Shown here piece by piece: positions 44,021-54,158 of a stretch of 64,000 nt of DNA. The notes under the pieces are model-generated. The model was not told where the DNA came from, did not search any database, and saw nothing but the letters and a program-made list of their open reading frames with translations. A program made the position numbers and the translations under genes. Source of the DNA: Mycobacterium rhizamassiliense. GTDB lineage: Bacteria; Actinomycetota; Actinomycetes; Mycobacteriales; Mycobacteriaceae. How positions within the stretch are numbered: position 1 is the stretch's first letter; every line of letters begins with the position of its first letter. The stretch lies in assembly GCF_900157375.1 (NCBI RefSeq), contig NZ_LT721901.1:4173685-4237684 (forward strand), read 5' to 3'.

Positions 44021-45123
44021 GGGTTGTGATCGAGGCCGACGGCGGATCGCGGGGAAACCCCGGCCCGGCCGGCTACGGCGCCGTCGTGCGCAGCAAGGAC
44101 GACTCGGCCGTGCTCGCCGAATCCAAACAGGCCATCGGCAGGGCGACCAACAACGTCGCCGAATACCGCGGCCTGATAGCCGGTTTGGAGGACGCTGCCC
44201 GGCTCGGCGCCAGCGAGGTCGAGGTGTACATGGACTCCAAGCTGGTGGTCGAGCAGATGTCCGGGCGGTGGAAGGTCAAACACCCCGACCTCGCGGAGCT
44301 GCACCGCCAGGCGCGCGCCCTCGCGTCGGGGTTCGAATGGATCAGGTACAACTGGATACCGCGGGCGCGCAACTCGCACGCCGACCGGTTGGCCAACGAG
44401 GCGATGGACGCGGCGGCCGAAACCGGTGACCTCGTCGATAAAGTCGACAAAGACGCAGAGCCCGCGAAAGCCGTTGCGGCGCAACCCTCTCCCGGCTGGA
44501 CCGGCGCCCGCGGCACGCCCACCAGATTTTTGCTCTTGCGGCACGGGCAGACCGAGCTGTCGGTGCACCGGCGCTATTCGGGGCGGGGCAACCCGGAGCT
44601 GACCGAGTTGGGACGGCACCAAGCGGCCGCGGCGGCGGGGTACCTGGCGCAGCGCGGCGGGATCGCCGCCGTGATCTCCTCGCCGCTGCAGCGCGCCTAC
44701 GACACCGCCACGGCGGCCGCCAAGGCACTGGGCCTCGACGTGACCGTCGATGACGACCTCATCGAAACGGACTTCGGCGCTTGGGAGGGACTGACGTTCA
44801 CCGAGGCCGCCGAGCGCGATCCCGATCTGCATCGCCGATGGCTGGGCGACACCAGGACGAAGCCACCGGGCGGGGAGAGCTTTGACGCGGCGCTCGAACG
44901 GGTGACCCGCGCGCGGGAGCGCATTATCGCCGCCCACGAAGGCACCACGGTGTTGGTGGTCTCCCACGTGACGCCGATCAAGATGCTGTTGCGCCTCGCG
45001 CTGGACGCCGGCCCTGGCATCCTCTACCGGCTACACCTCGACCTGGCGTCGCTGAGTATCGCCGAATTCTATTCGGACGAAGCATCATCGGTGCGTCTGG
45101 TCAATCAGACCGACTATCTGTAG
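44017..45123 (+). CDS. Bifunctional RNase HI / alpha-ribazole phosphatase (Rv2228c-type)
   Basis: A 368-residue fusion. Residues 1-135 form RNase HI with catalytic acids in IEADGGSRGNPG, AEYRGLIAG, YMDSKLVVEQM and NSHADRLANEA. After a linker, residues 165-368 form a histidine phosphatase with LLRHGQTELSVHRRYSG, SSPLQRAYDTA and VVSHVTPIKM. The M. tuberculosis protein is known to carry both activities, the second serving cobalamin synthesis. This fits with cobC and cobD nearby. GTG 44017 overlaps the upstream stop (GTGA). Confidence 0.94.
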   Translation: MRVVIEADGGSRGNPGPAGYGAVVRSKDDSAVLAESKQAIGRATNNVAEYRGLIAGLEDAARLGASEVEVYMDSKLVVEQMSGRWKVKHPDLAELHRQARALASGFEWIRYNWIPRARNSHADRLANEAMDAAAETGDLVDKVDKDAEPAKAVAAQPSPGWTGARGTPTRFLLLRHGQTELSVHRRYSGRGNPELTELGRHQAAAAAGYLAQRGGIAAVISSPLQRAYDTATAAAKALGLDVTVDDDLIETDFGAWEGLTFTEAAERDPDLHRRWLGDTRTKPPGGESFDAALERVTRARERIIAAHEGTTVLVVSHVTPIKMLLRLALDAGPGILYRLHLDLASLSIAEFYSDEASSVRLVNQTDYL

Positions 45124-45138
45124 CAGTCGGGAAGTCGC

Positions 45139-45636
45139 TCACACGACGGGAACGACGCGCCTGCCGTCCGGGGGGCCGCTGGGCTCGGCCGGCGCGACTC
45201 GCTGACCCACCAGCCGGTAGGGCAGGCGCCGCAGTTCTTTGTTGTCGATGCTGAAGGCGAACGTGTACGACCCGAGCTTCTCGAACGGCAGCGCCGGCAC
45301 GTTGACGGCCAACGCGACAGTCTGGCTCGCGCCGTCCTCCAGGTGGGACGGGCGGCCGACGTTGAACCGGAGGTCGACGCCGAACGGATTGCGGTCGGTC
45401 GAGCTCGTCGGCACCTCGACCGGGTCGCCCTCGGCGTCCAGCAGGGCGATGTGCACCGCGTGCTCTTCGTTGGTCTCGATCCACGGGACTTCGATGCTGA
45501 GCGCCAGCGACAGCGACACCGACCACGGGCCGGGGTGGCCGGCGGGGATGACGGTCAGATCGATCCCGCCGCCGAGGATGTAAAGCCGATTGTTCTGCAC
45601 CTCCGCGTGGTTGCAGAGCAGCGCAGCCAGTTCCAT
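45139..45636 (-). CDS. DUF6941-like conserved protein
   Basis: A 165-residue beta-rich cytoplasmic protein. The N-terminus LAALLCNHAEVQNNRLYILGGGID and the LPFEKLGSYTFAFSID segment resemble the DUF6941 family of uncharacterised proteins. There are no signal peptide and no catalytic motif. It converges on the RNase H/phosphatase gene with a 15-bp gap and is possibly co-transcribed with the P450-ferredoxin pair 17 bp upstream. Confidence 0.65.
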   Translation of the reverse strand: MELAALLCNHAEVQNNRLYILGGGIDLTVIPAGHPGPWSVSLSLALSIEVPWIETNEEHAVHIALLDAEGDPVEVPTSSTDRNPFGVDLRFNVGRPSHLEDGASQTVALAVNVPALPFEKLGSYTFAFSIDNKELRRLPYRLVGQRVAPAEPSGPPDGRRVVPVV

Positions 45637-45653
45637 GATTTCTCACCTCACGT

Positions 45654-45848
45654 CTAGTGGGTCAGGCTGATCGCCTGCTCGGGGCAATTCTGCTCGCCGA
45701 TCTTGGCCTGTAGTTCGGATTCGTCAGAAACTTCCTCGGTGAGCACGACGCAGTGACCGACGTCGTCGGCGTCGAAGACGTCCGGGGCCAAGGTGTAGCA
45801 GCGTCCATGCCCGACGCAGCGGTCGGCGTCGACGACGATGCGGCTCAT
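45654..45848 (-). CDS. 3Fe-4S type ferredoxin, P450 partner
   Basis: A 64-residue ferredoxin. The cluster motif is C-x2-H-x2-C...C-P with Cys11, His14, Cys17 and Cys55 (CVGHGRC, NCPEQAI). A His in place of the fourth cysteine is a known variation in mycobacterial P450-linked ferredoxins. The ATG overlaps the P450 stop (ATGA), a clear sign that it supplies electrons to that enzyme. Confidence 0.92.
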   Translation of the reverse strand: MSRIVVDADRCVGHGRCYTLAPDVFDADDVGHCVVLTEEVSDESELQAKIGEQNCPEQAISLTH

Positions 45849-47011
45849 GATGAAGGAAAGGTCAGCGGCAACGATTCCACCGACCGAAGCGCGGCGGTGT
45901 ACGTCAGGTGGGTACCCGGTTTGATCTCGTAATCGGGTATGCGCCGGTGGAATTCGCGCAGCGCGACGCGCAGTTCCATGCGGGCCAGATGGGATCCCAG
46001 GCAGCGATGGGCACCGCCGCCGAACGCGCGATGCCGATTGGGGCTGCGACGGAAGTCGACAAGGTCCGGATCGGGAAACTCCTCCGGGTCGGTGTTGGCC
46101 GCGCCGAGCAGCGGGCTCACCCGTTCGCCCTTGCTGATGGGGCAGCCGCCGACCTCGACGTCGCGCATGACGACCCGCACCACACCGGGTACCGGTGTCT
46201 CCCAACGCAATAGCTCCTCGATCGCATGCGGCAGGACGTCGGGCTCGGCGACGAGCTGGTGGCGGTGGTCGGGGTGGCGCGCCAGGTAGACGAAGAAGCA
46301 GTCGAGCGAGTCGGTGACGGTGTCGAGGCCCGCGATCAGGAACAGGAAGCAGATGTCGAGCAGTTCCTCGCGCGACAGCGGTTGCCCGTCGATCTGGGCC
46401 GCGACCATCGCGGACAGGACGTCGTCGCGTGGGCTGGCGATGTGGTCGTCGATGGCGCGGTCGAAATAGTCGTAAATCTGCTGGGCCATCGGGGCTGAAG
46501 ACTCGTGGCGGCGGTCGTAGCCGGAGTCGCCCTCCGGGCGGATCACGCCGTCCTTCCATTCCAGGAACTGGTCGAGGTCGGCCAGCGGCAGTCCCAGCAG
46601 TTGCAGGAAGACCGTGCAGGGCAGCGGCACCGCGAACTCCTCGTGGAAGTCGCATTCACCCCGGTCGGCGAACCGGTCGATCATCTCGTTCACCAATTCG
46701 GCGACTTGTGGCTCGCGCCGGGCCATCTCGCGCGGGGTGAACAGCGGATCGAGAATGCGGCGGTACTTTGCGTGATCGGGCGGATCGACCTGCAGCGGGA
46801 TCAGCGGCCGGATGTTGCCGAGGTCGACGGCGTCCTTCGACGAGAAGATTTCGGTGTTCTTGAGTGCCATCTCAATGTCGGCCAGGCGGCTGAGGACCAC
46901 CGCCTGCTCCGACCGGAAGACCGGGGTCGACTCGCGCAGTGCCTTGTACATCGGCTGGGGCTCGGCGAGGCCCGTCACTGCCTGGTCGACGTAAGCATTG
47001 GCTTCTGTCAT
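45845..47011 (-). CDS. Cytochrome P450 monooxygenase
   Basis: A 388-residue soluble bacterial P450. The heme-binding motif FGGGAHRCLG has Cys337, the ExxR pair is in AIEELLRWETP, and the I-helix oxygen-activation segment is LFLIAGLDTVTDSLD. ATG 47011 is used; the longer frame would run into the rnpB promoter. It forms an operon with its ferredoxin. The substrate and CYP family cannot be assigned by eye. The pair sits between the RNase H operon and rnpB. Confidence 0.92.
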   Translation of the reverse strand: MTEANAYVDQAVTGLAEPQPMYKALRESTPVFRSEQAVVLSRLADIEMALKNTEIFSSKDAVDLGNIRPLIPLQVDPPDHAKYRRILDPLFTPREMARREPQVAELVNEMIDRFADRGECDFHEEFAVPLPCTVFLQLLGLPLADLDQFLEWKDGVIRPEGDSGYDRRHESSAPMAQQIYDYFDRAIDDHIASPRDDVLSAMVAAQIDGQPLSREELLDICFLFLIAGLDTVTDSLDCFFVYLARHPDHRHQLVAEPDVLPHAIEELLRWETPVPGVVRVVMRDVEVGGCPISKGERVSPLLGAANTDPEEFPDPDLVDFRRSPNRHRAFGGGAHRCLGSHLARMELRVALREFHRRIPDYEIKPGTHLTYTAALRSVESLPLTFPSS

Positions 47012-47106
47012 CACGACAGCGTGACACCAACGGTCTTGTTGAGCAATGGTCGAATAGTGCAGGTGGCCGCTGGTCAGCCGGTTGCGGGCCGGGTACCGTG
47101 TTCGTG

Positions 47107-47513
<407 letters not shown>

Positions 47514-47534
47514 CCTCGCCCGGTTCGCCGGGCG

Positions 47535-49121
47535 TCAGCGCGCCTTTTTCACCGACTTGTCGAGTTTGCGTAGCGCCTCGTCGAGCTGCTGCCGTGAGCT
47601 GTCGGCCAGGTCGGCCTCCTGCTGGTAGAGCAGCCCGTAGGTGAAGGTGTCCTCGCCGGCCTCGTGTGCGGCCCCGGCCTGCTGCAGCAGGTGCTCACGG
47701 CTGACCACGCTGTCCTGATGATCACCCAGCAGCGACTGGATGGCCTTCGCCTGCTTGGACACGTCGTCGGCGCCGGTCGCCGCCGCGGTGTAGCGAAGCC
47801 GCTTGGCGCGCTTACGAATTCGGTGCAGCGCCTCGTCGGGGTCGTGCTCTTCGGAACCCTCGTGATCGGTCTCGTCGGCCCGCGTGGCCTCCGCGTCTTC
47901 GGCTTCGGCGGCGGCCTGCTCGGCTTGGGCGGCGGCCTTGGCGGCCTTGCGCACCTTCTTGTAGGCGGTGTCGATGGTGACCGGCGCCGCCTCCTCGCCG
48001 GAGGCGGTGACCGGGCTTTCGGCGACCAGAGTTTCCAGCGCGTCGAGCAGACGGAAGTAGCGCTGCGTGCGCATCGCCATCAACGAGCGTCGCCACCCGG
48101 TTTGGTAGCGGTGCTGGGCGCCCTCGACCAGACGCACGCGCACCGGCCCGCGCACCAGCTCGGCCGGCAGCCGGTCCAGTTCGGCCTCGTAGCGCTGCGC
48201 GAGCACCTCGGCGTCGCGCGCCACGCCCAGCACCCCGGCGAGTTCGCGCAATTCGTCGAGGACCCAGGCGAACGCGCCGTCGGTCAACCCGAGCGACTCT
48301 TCGGCGTCGCGCAGCAGACTGCGGATCTTGCGGGTGGTGACCCGCATCTGGTGCACGGAGTCGAAGGCGTCGGCGCGCACCGCGCGGTCCCACACCAGCA
48401 GCTCGGCGACCTGCTCGGCCACCGCGCGCTGGACCGGGTCCTCGGGAAGCTGCTTGTCGTCGGACGGCACCGTGCTGCCCAGGACGCGGGCCAGCTTGGA
48501 GCCGTGGCCGGCGGGCTGGGCGCCGGCGTCGAGCAGCCGGTTGCTCAACCGGCTCAACAGCTCGGTGTCGGAGGGTCCATCGGCCTCGGCGAGCTCCAGC
48601 TCCCACTCGCGCCACTCTTGCTCGACCGGGCCCGAGTCGCTGTCCTCGCTCGCCCCGGCGGCCCACGCGGTCACGTGATCGTTGCTGAACTCCGCCAGCG
48701 CGTTGCCCGCGGCGCCGTAGAGCACCTGGCTCTCGCGCCTGGTGGTGATCCGGGCGACCGGCTTGACCGGTCGGTCGCGCACGATCGCCAGCACCACGTC
48801 GAGCAACTCGGTCGGCACCGTGTCTTCGGCCGAGGACCCCAGCGGCGCGTGGATCTCGGTGCGGGCGTCGGGCCCGGCCGGCAGCTTCAGGTGCCAGCCC
48901 GCGTCGTGGCCACCGGTGCGGCGGCGCAGCGTGATCTTGTTGCGGGCCAGGTCCTGCGCCGGTGTGTCGAAGTACATCGCGTCCAGCGACTGCGTCGGCG
49001 ACTTCTCCACGTGGGCGACGGCCGCGATGCCCTCGAACGACGGCGTCACGGTCGATTCGACGACGTCGAACTTGCGCTCTACCTCCAAATGACGCGAGGT
49101 TTTCGGCGCGTTTCCAGGCAT
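47535..49121 (-). CDS. CYTH and CHAD domain protein (Rv2226-type)
   Basis: A 528-residue protein. The N-terminal CYTH triphosphate tunnel domain carries E-x-E-x-K (Glu13, Glu15, Lys17 in HLEVERKF). A C-terminal CHAD helical domain starts near residue 225 with conserved histidines in FDSVHQMRVTTRKIRSLL and LHRIRKRAKRLRY. This is the polyphosphate/inorganic triphosphate-binding fusion found in actinobacteria. The stretch near 400 rich in Ala/Glu is a low-complexity insertion. It converges on rnpB. Confidence 0.92.
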   Translation of the reverse strand: MPGNAPKTSRHLEVERKFDVVESTVTPSFEGIAAVAHVEKSPTQSLDAMYFDTPAQDLARNKITLRRRTGGHDAGWHLKLPAGPDARTEIHAPLGSSAEDTVPTELLDVVLAIVRDRPVKPVARITTRRESQVLYGAAGNALAEFSNDHVTAWAAGASEDSDSGPVEQEWREWELELAEADGPSDTELLSRLSNRLLDAGAQPAGHGSKLARVLGSTVPSDDKQLPEDPVQRAVAEQVAELLVWDRAVRADAFDSVHQMRVTTRKIRSLLRDAEESLGLTDGAFAWVLDELRELAGVLGVARDAEVLAQRYEAELDRLPAELVRGPVRVRLVEGAQHRYQTGWRRSLMAMRTQRYFRLLDALETLVAESPVTASGEEAAPVTIDTAYKKVRKAAKAAAQAEQAAAEAEDAEATRADETDHEGSEEHDPDEALHRIRKRAKRLRYTAAATGADDVSKQAKAIQSLLGDHQDSVVSREHLLQQAGAAHEAGEDTFTYGLLYQQEADLADSSRQQLDEALRKLDKSVKKAR

Positions 49122-49279
49122 TTTCGGCTCCGTTGGGGGCTCGTCGTCGCGGTCGTGCGAGGGGCGTCGACGGTCGGGGTTAGGCGTACACAGGGTGCCA
49201 CATCGCGGTTAACGCCCTAGCGCCGCGCGCCCGCAGCGGCGTGTCCGCACGCGCCGGGCGGTCCGGTGACGCGGCCAGG

Positions 49280-49519
49280 CTACGGCGGCGGGGGCGGCGG
49301 TGGGTCTTCGGGCATCGGCGCGTAGTCCGCGGGCGGCGGCACGTAGCGCTGGATGGCATCACCGATGTTCGCGCAGCCGCTCACCGAGATGCGGCGGCCG
49401 GCGCCGACGCAGACGCTCGCGTCCGCCTGCCCGGCGGATTGCATGGCGAGAACCATTCCGGGAACCGGGGCAATCGCCAGCACCGCGAACAGTGCCGCGA
49501 CCCAACGGCGCTTGGTCAT
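49280..49519 (-). CDS. Small secreted protein with polyproline tail
   Basis: A 79-residue protein. The signal peptide covers about residues 1-32 (RRWVAALFAVLAIAPVPGMVLA). The short mature part has two cysteines (SVCVGAG, SGCANIG) that could form a disulfide, and a tail of about nine prolines after MPED. No recognised domain. It lies between CYTH-CHAD and a divergent hemophore-like gene. Confidence 0.6.
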   Translation of the reverse strand: MTKRRWVAALFAVLAIAPVPGMVLAMQSAGQADASVCVGAGRRISVSGCANIGDAIQRYVPPPADYAPMPEDPPPPPPP

Positions 49520-49684
49520 CTCCGAGCTCCTTCCTGCCGCCGGCGAGCCGGCTGACGCAGCCGTTGCGGCGGGCGGACAGAGGATTGGAGTATATCGACT
49601 CGCGGGCCGTTTACCGGTGCGGTTTTGCTTCGCTTTGGTTTGCGGTGCGGGTAAATTCCGGATACCTGACCAGAGGAGCTATCG

Positions 49685-50050
49685 ATGGTGTTCTGCCTAT
49701 TCACCACGCCGCGCGCGATTGCCGGGGGAGTAGCTGTCGGCGCGATCTGCGGGGCAATGGCCTTCGCGGCCGCGGGTCCGGCCGCCGCGGATCCGCCGCC
49801 TCCGCCGCCGAACTGCACGGCGGCCGACCTGGCCCAGGTCTCGGCCGGCGTGGCCGCGGCGACGTCGGGGTATCTGTTCGCCCACCCCGACGTCAACGAC
49901 TACTTCACCGGCCTCAAGGGCCAGCCGCGCAGCGACATCGCCGATCAGATCAAGCAGTACATGGACGCCCACCCACAGACGCACGCCGACATGGAAGGCA
50001 TCCGCCAGCCGCTCACCGATTTTCGCAATCGGTGCGGAATGGGAGACTAA
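49685..50050 (+). CDS. Hemophore-related secreted protein (Rv0203/Rv1174c family)
   Basis: A 121-residue exported protein. The signal peptide ends near residue 36 at AGPAAADPPPPPP, followed by the family's helical domain (NCTAADLAQVSAGVAAATSGYL, FAHPDVNDYFT) with two cysteines near each end. Rv0203 binds heme in the periplasm, while other family members are uncharacterised. The start ATG has CAGAGGAG upstream. It overlaps nothing and converges on panB with a 3-bp gap. Confidence 0.82.
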   Translation: MVFCLFTTPRAIAGGVAVGAICGAMAFAAAGPAAADPPPPPPNCTAADLAQVSAGVAAATSGYLFAHPDVNDYFTGLKGQPRSDIADQIKQYMDAHPQTHADMEGIRQPLTDFRNRCGMGD

Positions 50051-50053
50051 CCG

Positions 50054-50905
50054 CTAGAAGCAGTGTTCGTCGGCCGGGAAGGCTCCGCTGGCCACTTCTT
50101 CCGCGTATTGCGTTGCGGCCCTGCGTAATTCATCGCCGATGTGGGCGAACCGCTTGACGAATCGGGCGGCCTTGCCGGTGCTCATGCCGGCCATGTCCTG
50201 CCACACCAAGACCTGGGCGTCGCAATTGGGCCCGGCGCCGATGCCGACCGTCGGGATCGTCAGCTTTCCGGTGATCTGCGTGGCCAGTTCCGCCGGCACC
50301 ATTTCCATGACGACGGAGAAGGCACCGGCCTCGGCGACGGCGATCGCGTCGTGCACGGTCTGCTCGGCCGCGTCCCCGCGGCCCTGCACCCGGAAGCCAC
50401 CCAGGCTGTTGACGCTCTGCGGGGTGAAGCCGATGTGCGCCATCACCGGGATTCCGGCGGCGGTCAGGCAGGCGATCTGCTCGGCGACCCGCTCGCCGCC
50501 CTCGAGCTTGACGGCGTGCGCGCCGCCTTCCTTCATGAACCGGGTAGCGGCGGCCAGCGCCGCGGCGGGCCCGGCCTCGTAGCTGCCGAAGGGCAGGTCG
50601 GCGACGACGAGCGCGTGCGGCGCTCCGCGGACGACGCCGCGGACCAGCGGGATCAGCTCGTCGATGGAGACGGGCACCGTGGTGTCGTAGCCGTACACGA
50701 CGTTGGCGGCCGAGTCACCGACCAGCAACACCGGGATGCCGGCGTCGTCGAACACGCGGGCCGTGGAGAAGTCGTAGGCCGTGAGCATCGCCCACTTGCG
50801 GCCTTCGGCCTTCATCTTCTGCAGGTGGTGGGTGCGGATTTTGGTTCGGGGCGCGTCGGCACCCTCGGACGGCGAGTTTGCACCATAAAGGTTTTGCTCA
50901 GACAT
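50054..50905 (-). CDS. panB: 3-methyl-2-oxobutanoate hydroxymethyltransferase
   Basis: A 283-residue TIM-barrel enzyme forming ketopantoate from alpha-ketoisovalerate and methylene-THF, the first step of pantothenate and CoA synthesis. Metal and substrate residues are in [31 protein letters not shown] and [11 protein letters not shown]. The sequence is nearly identical to M. tuberculosis PanB around GRGDAAEQT. An adjacent ATG at 50908 is an alternative start. Confidence 0.97.
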   Translation of the reverse strand: MSEQNLYGANSPSEGADAPRTKIRTHHLQKMKAEGRKWAMLTAYDFSTARVFDDAGIPVLLVGDSAANVVYGYDTTVPVSIDELIPLVRGVVRGAPHALVVADLPFGSYEAGPAAALAAATRFMKEGGAHAVKLEGGERVAEQIACLTAAGIPVMAHIGFTPQSVNSLGGFRVQGRGDAAEQTVHDAIAVAEAGAFSVVMEMVPAELATQITGKLTIPTVGIGAGPNCDAQVLVWQDMAGMSTGKAARFVKRFAHIGDELRRAATQYAEEVASGAFPADEHCF

Positions 50906-51028
50906 CATTGTCCCTGGTTGTGGTCGGTTCGATCCTCGTGGCCTTGAAGGTCCCCGGGTTCGTCTGACCCCAGTCATTCTGCCATCTTCGCTGTGCGGAT
51001 GCACCGCCTGGGCGGTGTGACACATACC

Positions 51029-52441
51029 ATGATTTGGGTGCAGCGGCTAACCGGGCTCGACGCCAGCTTCCTGTATCTCGAGACCTCGTCGCAGCCGCTG
51101 CATGTGTGCTCGATCCTCGAGTTGGACACGTCGACGATGCCCGGCGGCTACACCTTCGACCGGCTGCGCGACGGCCTATCGCTGCGCATCAGGGCGATGC
51201 CGGAGTTCCGCGAGAAGCTGGCGAACAGCCGGCTGAACCTCGATCACCCGGTCTGGGTGGACGACGACGCCTTCGAGCTCGACCGCCATCTGCATCGCAT
51301 CGGGCTGCCGCCGCCGGGTGGGCGCGCGGAGCTGTCGGAAATCTGCGGCCACATCGCGTCCCTGCCGCTGGACCGCGGCCGGCCGCTGTGGGAGATGTGG
51401 GTCATCGAGGGCGTGGCGGGCACCGACTGCCGCCGCTCGGACGGTCTCGGGGCCCGCGTGGCGGTGATGACGAAGGTGCACCACGCCGGGGTGGACGGCG
51501 TGACGGGTGCCAGCCTGATGGGCCAGTTGTGCGCCACCGAGCCCGACGCCGCGCCGCCGGAGCCGGTCGAAGGCGTCGGGGGCGCCAGCGGCTGGCGGAT
51601 CGCCGCGGGTGGGCTGGTGCGGTTCGCGACGCGGCCGCTGCAGCTGGCCAACGTGGTGCCGGACACGGTGTCGTCGGTGGTTGCGACGCTGCGCCGGGTC
51701 CGGGACGGCCAGGCGATGGCGCGTCCGTTCGCCGCGCCGCGGACCGCGTTCAACGCGAAGATCAACGGGCGCCGCAACATTGCCTATGCCGAGCTCAACA
51801 TCGATGACGTCAAGCGGGTGAAGAACCACTTCGGGGTCAAGGTCAACGACGTGGTGATGGCGCTGGTTTCCGGGGCGCTGCGGGCATATCTGGCCGAGCG
51901 CAACGAGCTGCCCGAGGCGCCGCTGGTGGCCATGGTGCCGGTGTCGGTGCACGGCAGGTCCGACCGCCCTGGGCGCAACAAGGTCTCGGGCATGTTCGCC
52001 AGCCTGCACACCGACATCGGCGATCCGGTGCAACGCCTGCGGGCGATTGCCGATGCGAATTCGGTTGCCAAACAACATAGTTCGTCTATCGGCGCCTCGT
52101 TGCTGCAGGACTGGACGCAGTTCGCGGCGCCGACGGTGTTCGGCGTCGCGATGCGGGTGTACGCGAACTCGCGGCTCACCGAGAGCATGCCGGTGCACAA
52201 CCTGGTGGTGTCCAATGTGGCCGGTCCGCAGGTCCCGCTCTACATGCTGGGATCTCAGGTCAAGGCGATGTATCCGTTGGGGCCGATCTTTCACGGCTCG
52301 GGGCTCAACATCACGGCGATGTCGCTGCACGGCAATTTGAACATCGGCCTCATCTCCTGCCCCGAATTGCTGCCCGACTTGTGGGAGTTGGCCGACGAGT
52401 TCGGCGTGGGAATGGAAGAACTCCTGGCAGCCGCCCGGTAA
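51029..52441 (+). CDS. Wax ester synthase/diacylglycerol acyltransferase (WS/DGAT)
   Basis: A 470-residue acyltransferase making triacylglycerol or wax esters from acyl-CoA. The active-site motif HHAGVDG lies near residue 150 ([13 protein letters not shown]). The N-terminal [15 protein letters not shown] and the C-terminal [21 protein letters not shown] and [15 protein letters not shown] blocks are standard. ATG 51029 is used; a start 12 codons earlier is also open. It is divergent from panB. I do not recall a WS/DGAT at this place in M. tuberculosis. Confidence 0.92.
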   Translation: MIWVQRLTGLDASFLYLETSSQPLHVCSILELDTSTMPGGYTFDRLRDGLSLRIRAMPEFREKLANSRLNLDHPVWVDDDAFELDRHLHRIGLPPPGGRAELSEICGHIASLPLDRGRPLWEMWVIEGVAGTDCRRSDGLGARVAVMTKVHHAGVDGVTGASLMGQLCATEPDAAPPEPVEGVGGASGWRIAAGGLVRFATRPLQLANVVPDTVSSVVATLRRVRDGQAMARPFAAPRTAFNAKINGRRNIAYAELNIDDVKRVKNHFGVKVNDVVMALVSGALRAYLAERNELPEAPLVAMVPVSVHGRSDRPGRNKVSGMFASLHTDIGDPVQRLRAIADANSVAKQHSSSIGASLLQDWTQFAAPTVFGVAMRVYANSRLTESMPVHNLVVSNVAGPQVPLYMLGSQVKAMYPLGPIFHGSGLNITAMSLHGNLNIGLISCPELLPDLWELADEFGVGMEELLAAAR

Positions 52442-52498
52442 CGGGCCGGCGAGACCGCTCACAAAAATCTCAGGTTGTCTCTGGCAGCATGTGATGTC

Positions 52499-54058
52499 AT
52501 GGGTTTGTCTCGCCGCGACTCGATCGCGCGCATGTTGCTGGTCTGGACGGCGATCGGTGCCGTGGCGTTGCTCCTCGGGGGATGTGTCCGCATCGTCACC
52601 GGACGTGCGCTGATGTCCGAACCCAAGCTGGGGCAGCCCGTGGAGTGGACGCCGTGCCGGGTCGTGGGCGGCGGCAAGGTGAAGCTGCCCGGCGGCGCGA
52701 TGTGCGGCAAGCTCGCGGTCCCCGTCGACTACGACCACCCCGGCGGTGACGTGGCGGTGCTGGGGATGATTCGCTTCCCGGCCACCGGCGACAAGATCGG
52801 CTCGTTGGTGATCAACCCCGGCGGCCCCGGCGAATCCGGCATCGACGCCGCGCTGGGTGTCGTGCAGACCCTGCCCAAGAAGGTCCGCGAGCGCTTCGAC
52901 CTGGTCGGGTTCGACCCGCGCGGCGTGGGGTCGTCGCGCCCGGCGGTCTGGTGCAACTCCGACGCCGACAACGACCGGCTGCGCACCGAGCCGAACGTCG
53001 ATTACAGCCCGGCCGGTGTGGCGCACATCGAGGACGAGACCAAACAATTCGTCGGCCGCTGCGTCGACAAGATGGGCAAGGACTTCCTCGCCAACATCGG
53101 AACCGTCAACGTGGCCAGGGATTTGGACGCCATTCGCGCGGCGCTCGGCGACGACAAGCTGACCTACCTCGGCTACTCGTATGGCACCCGGATCGGGTCC
53201 GCCTACGCCGAGGCCTATCCGCAGAAGGTGCGGGCGATGATCCTCGACGGCGCCGTCGACCCCAACGCCGACCCCATCGAGGCGGACCTGCGGCAGGCCA
53301 AGGGATTCCAGGGCGCCTTCAACGACTACGCCGCCGACTGCGCCAAGTCGTCCAACTGCCCGCTGGGCACCGATCCGACCAAGGCCGTCGACGTCTACCA
53401 CAGCCTGGTCGACCCGCTGGTCGACCCGAACAACCAGATGATCGGGCGCCCCGCGCACACCAACGATCCGCGCGGGCTCAGCTACAGCGACGCGATCGTG
53501 GGCACCATCATGGCGCTGTACTCGCCGACGCTGTGGCACCACCTGACCGACGGGCTGTCCGAACTTGTCGACCACCACGGCGACACCTTGCTGGCGCTGG
53601 CCGACATGTACATGCGCCGCGATCCGCACGGCCACTACACCAACGCCACCGACGCGCGGGTCGCGATCAACTGCGTCGACCAGCCGCCAGTTACGGACCG
53701 CGCCAAGGTGATTGACGAAGACCGCCAGTCCCGCGAGGTCGCCCCGTTCATGAGCTACGGGAAGTTCACCGGCGATGCGCCGCTGGGCACCTGCGCGTTC
53801 TGGCCGGTGCCGCCGACCAGCAAGCCGCACACCATCTCGGCGCCGGGCCTGACTCCGACCGTCGTGGTCTCGACCACGCACGACCCGGCGACCCCGTACA
53901 AGGCCGGCGTGGACCTGGCCAACGAGCTGCACAGCTCGCTGCTCACCTTCGACGGCACCCAGCACACGGTCGTCTTCCAGGGCGACAGCTGCGTCGACGA
54001 CTACATCACGGCGTACCTGGTCGGGGGGACCACCCCGCCCAGCGGCGCGAAGTGCTAG
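52499..54058 (+). CDS. caeA: Serine peptidase/esterase Hip1/CaeA (Rv2224c-type) lipoprotein
   Basis: A 519-residue exported alpha/beta hydrolase of the tripeptidyl aminopeptidase-like family. The lipobox cysteine is Cys29 (VALLLGGC). The catalytic triad is Ser227 in YLGYSYGTRIG, Asp462 in TTHDPATPY and His489 in DGTQHTVVF, one residue off the M. tuberculosis numbering. In M. tuberculosis it cleaves GroEL2 and shapes innate immune responses and cell-wall integrity. It is followed in tandem by a paralogue. Confidence 0.94.
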   Translation: MGLSRRDSIARMLLVWTAIGAVALLLGGCVRIVTGRALMSEPKLGQPVEWTPCRVVGGGKVKLPGGAMCGKLAVPVDYDHPGGDVAVLGMIRFPATGDKIGSLVINPGGPGESGIDAALGVVQTLPKKVRERFDLVGFDPRGVGSSRPAVWCNSDADNDRLRTEPNVDYSPAGVAHIEDETKQFVGRCVDKMGKDFLANIGTVNVARDLDAIRAALGDDKLTYLGYSYGTRIGSAYAEAYPQKVRAMILDGAVDPNADPIEADLRQAKGFQGAFNDYAADCAKSSNCPLGTDPTKAVDVYHSLVDPLVDPNNQMIGRPAHTNDPRGLSYSDAIVGTIMALYSPTLWHHLTDGLSELVDHHGDTLLALADMYMRRDPHGHYTNATDARVAINCVDQPPVTDRAKVIDEDRQSREVAPFMSYGKFTGDAPLGTCAFWPVPPTSKPHTISAPGLTPTVVVSTTHDPATPYKAGVDLANELHSSLLTFDGTQHTVVFQGDSCVDDYITAYLVGGTTPPSGAKC

Positions 54059-54158
54059 CGGCTTGTAACCCCGCGCAATAGCCGGCCCGGGCAGCCACGC
54101 GAGCCCGAGACCAAGGCGTGACCTTTTCGCGCTGTCACGGGTATTCGCGGCTGCGACG

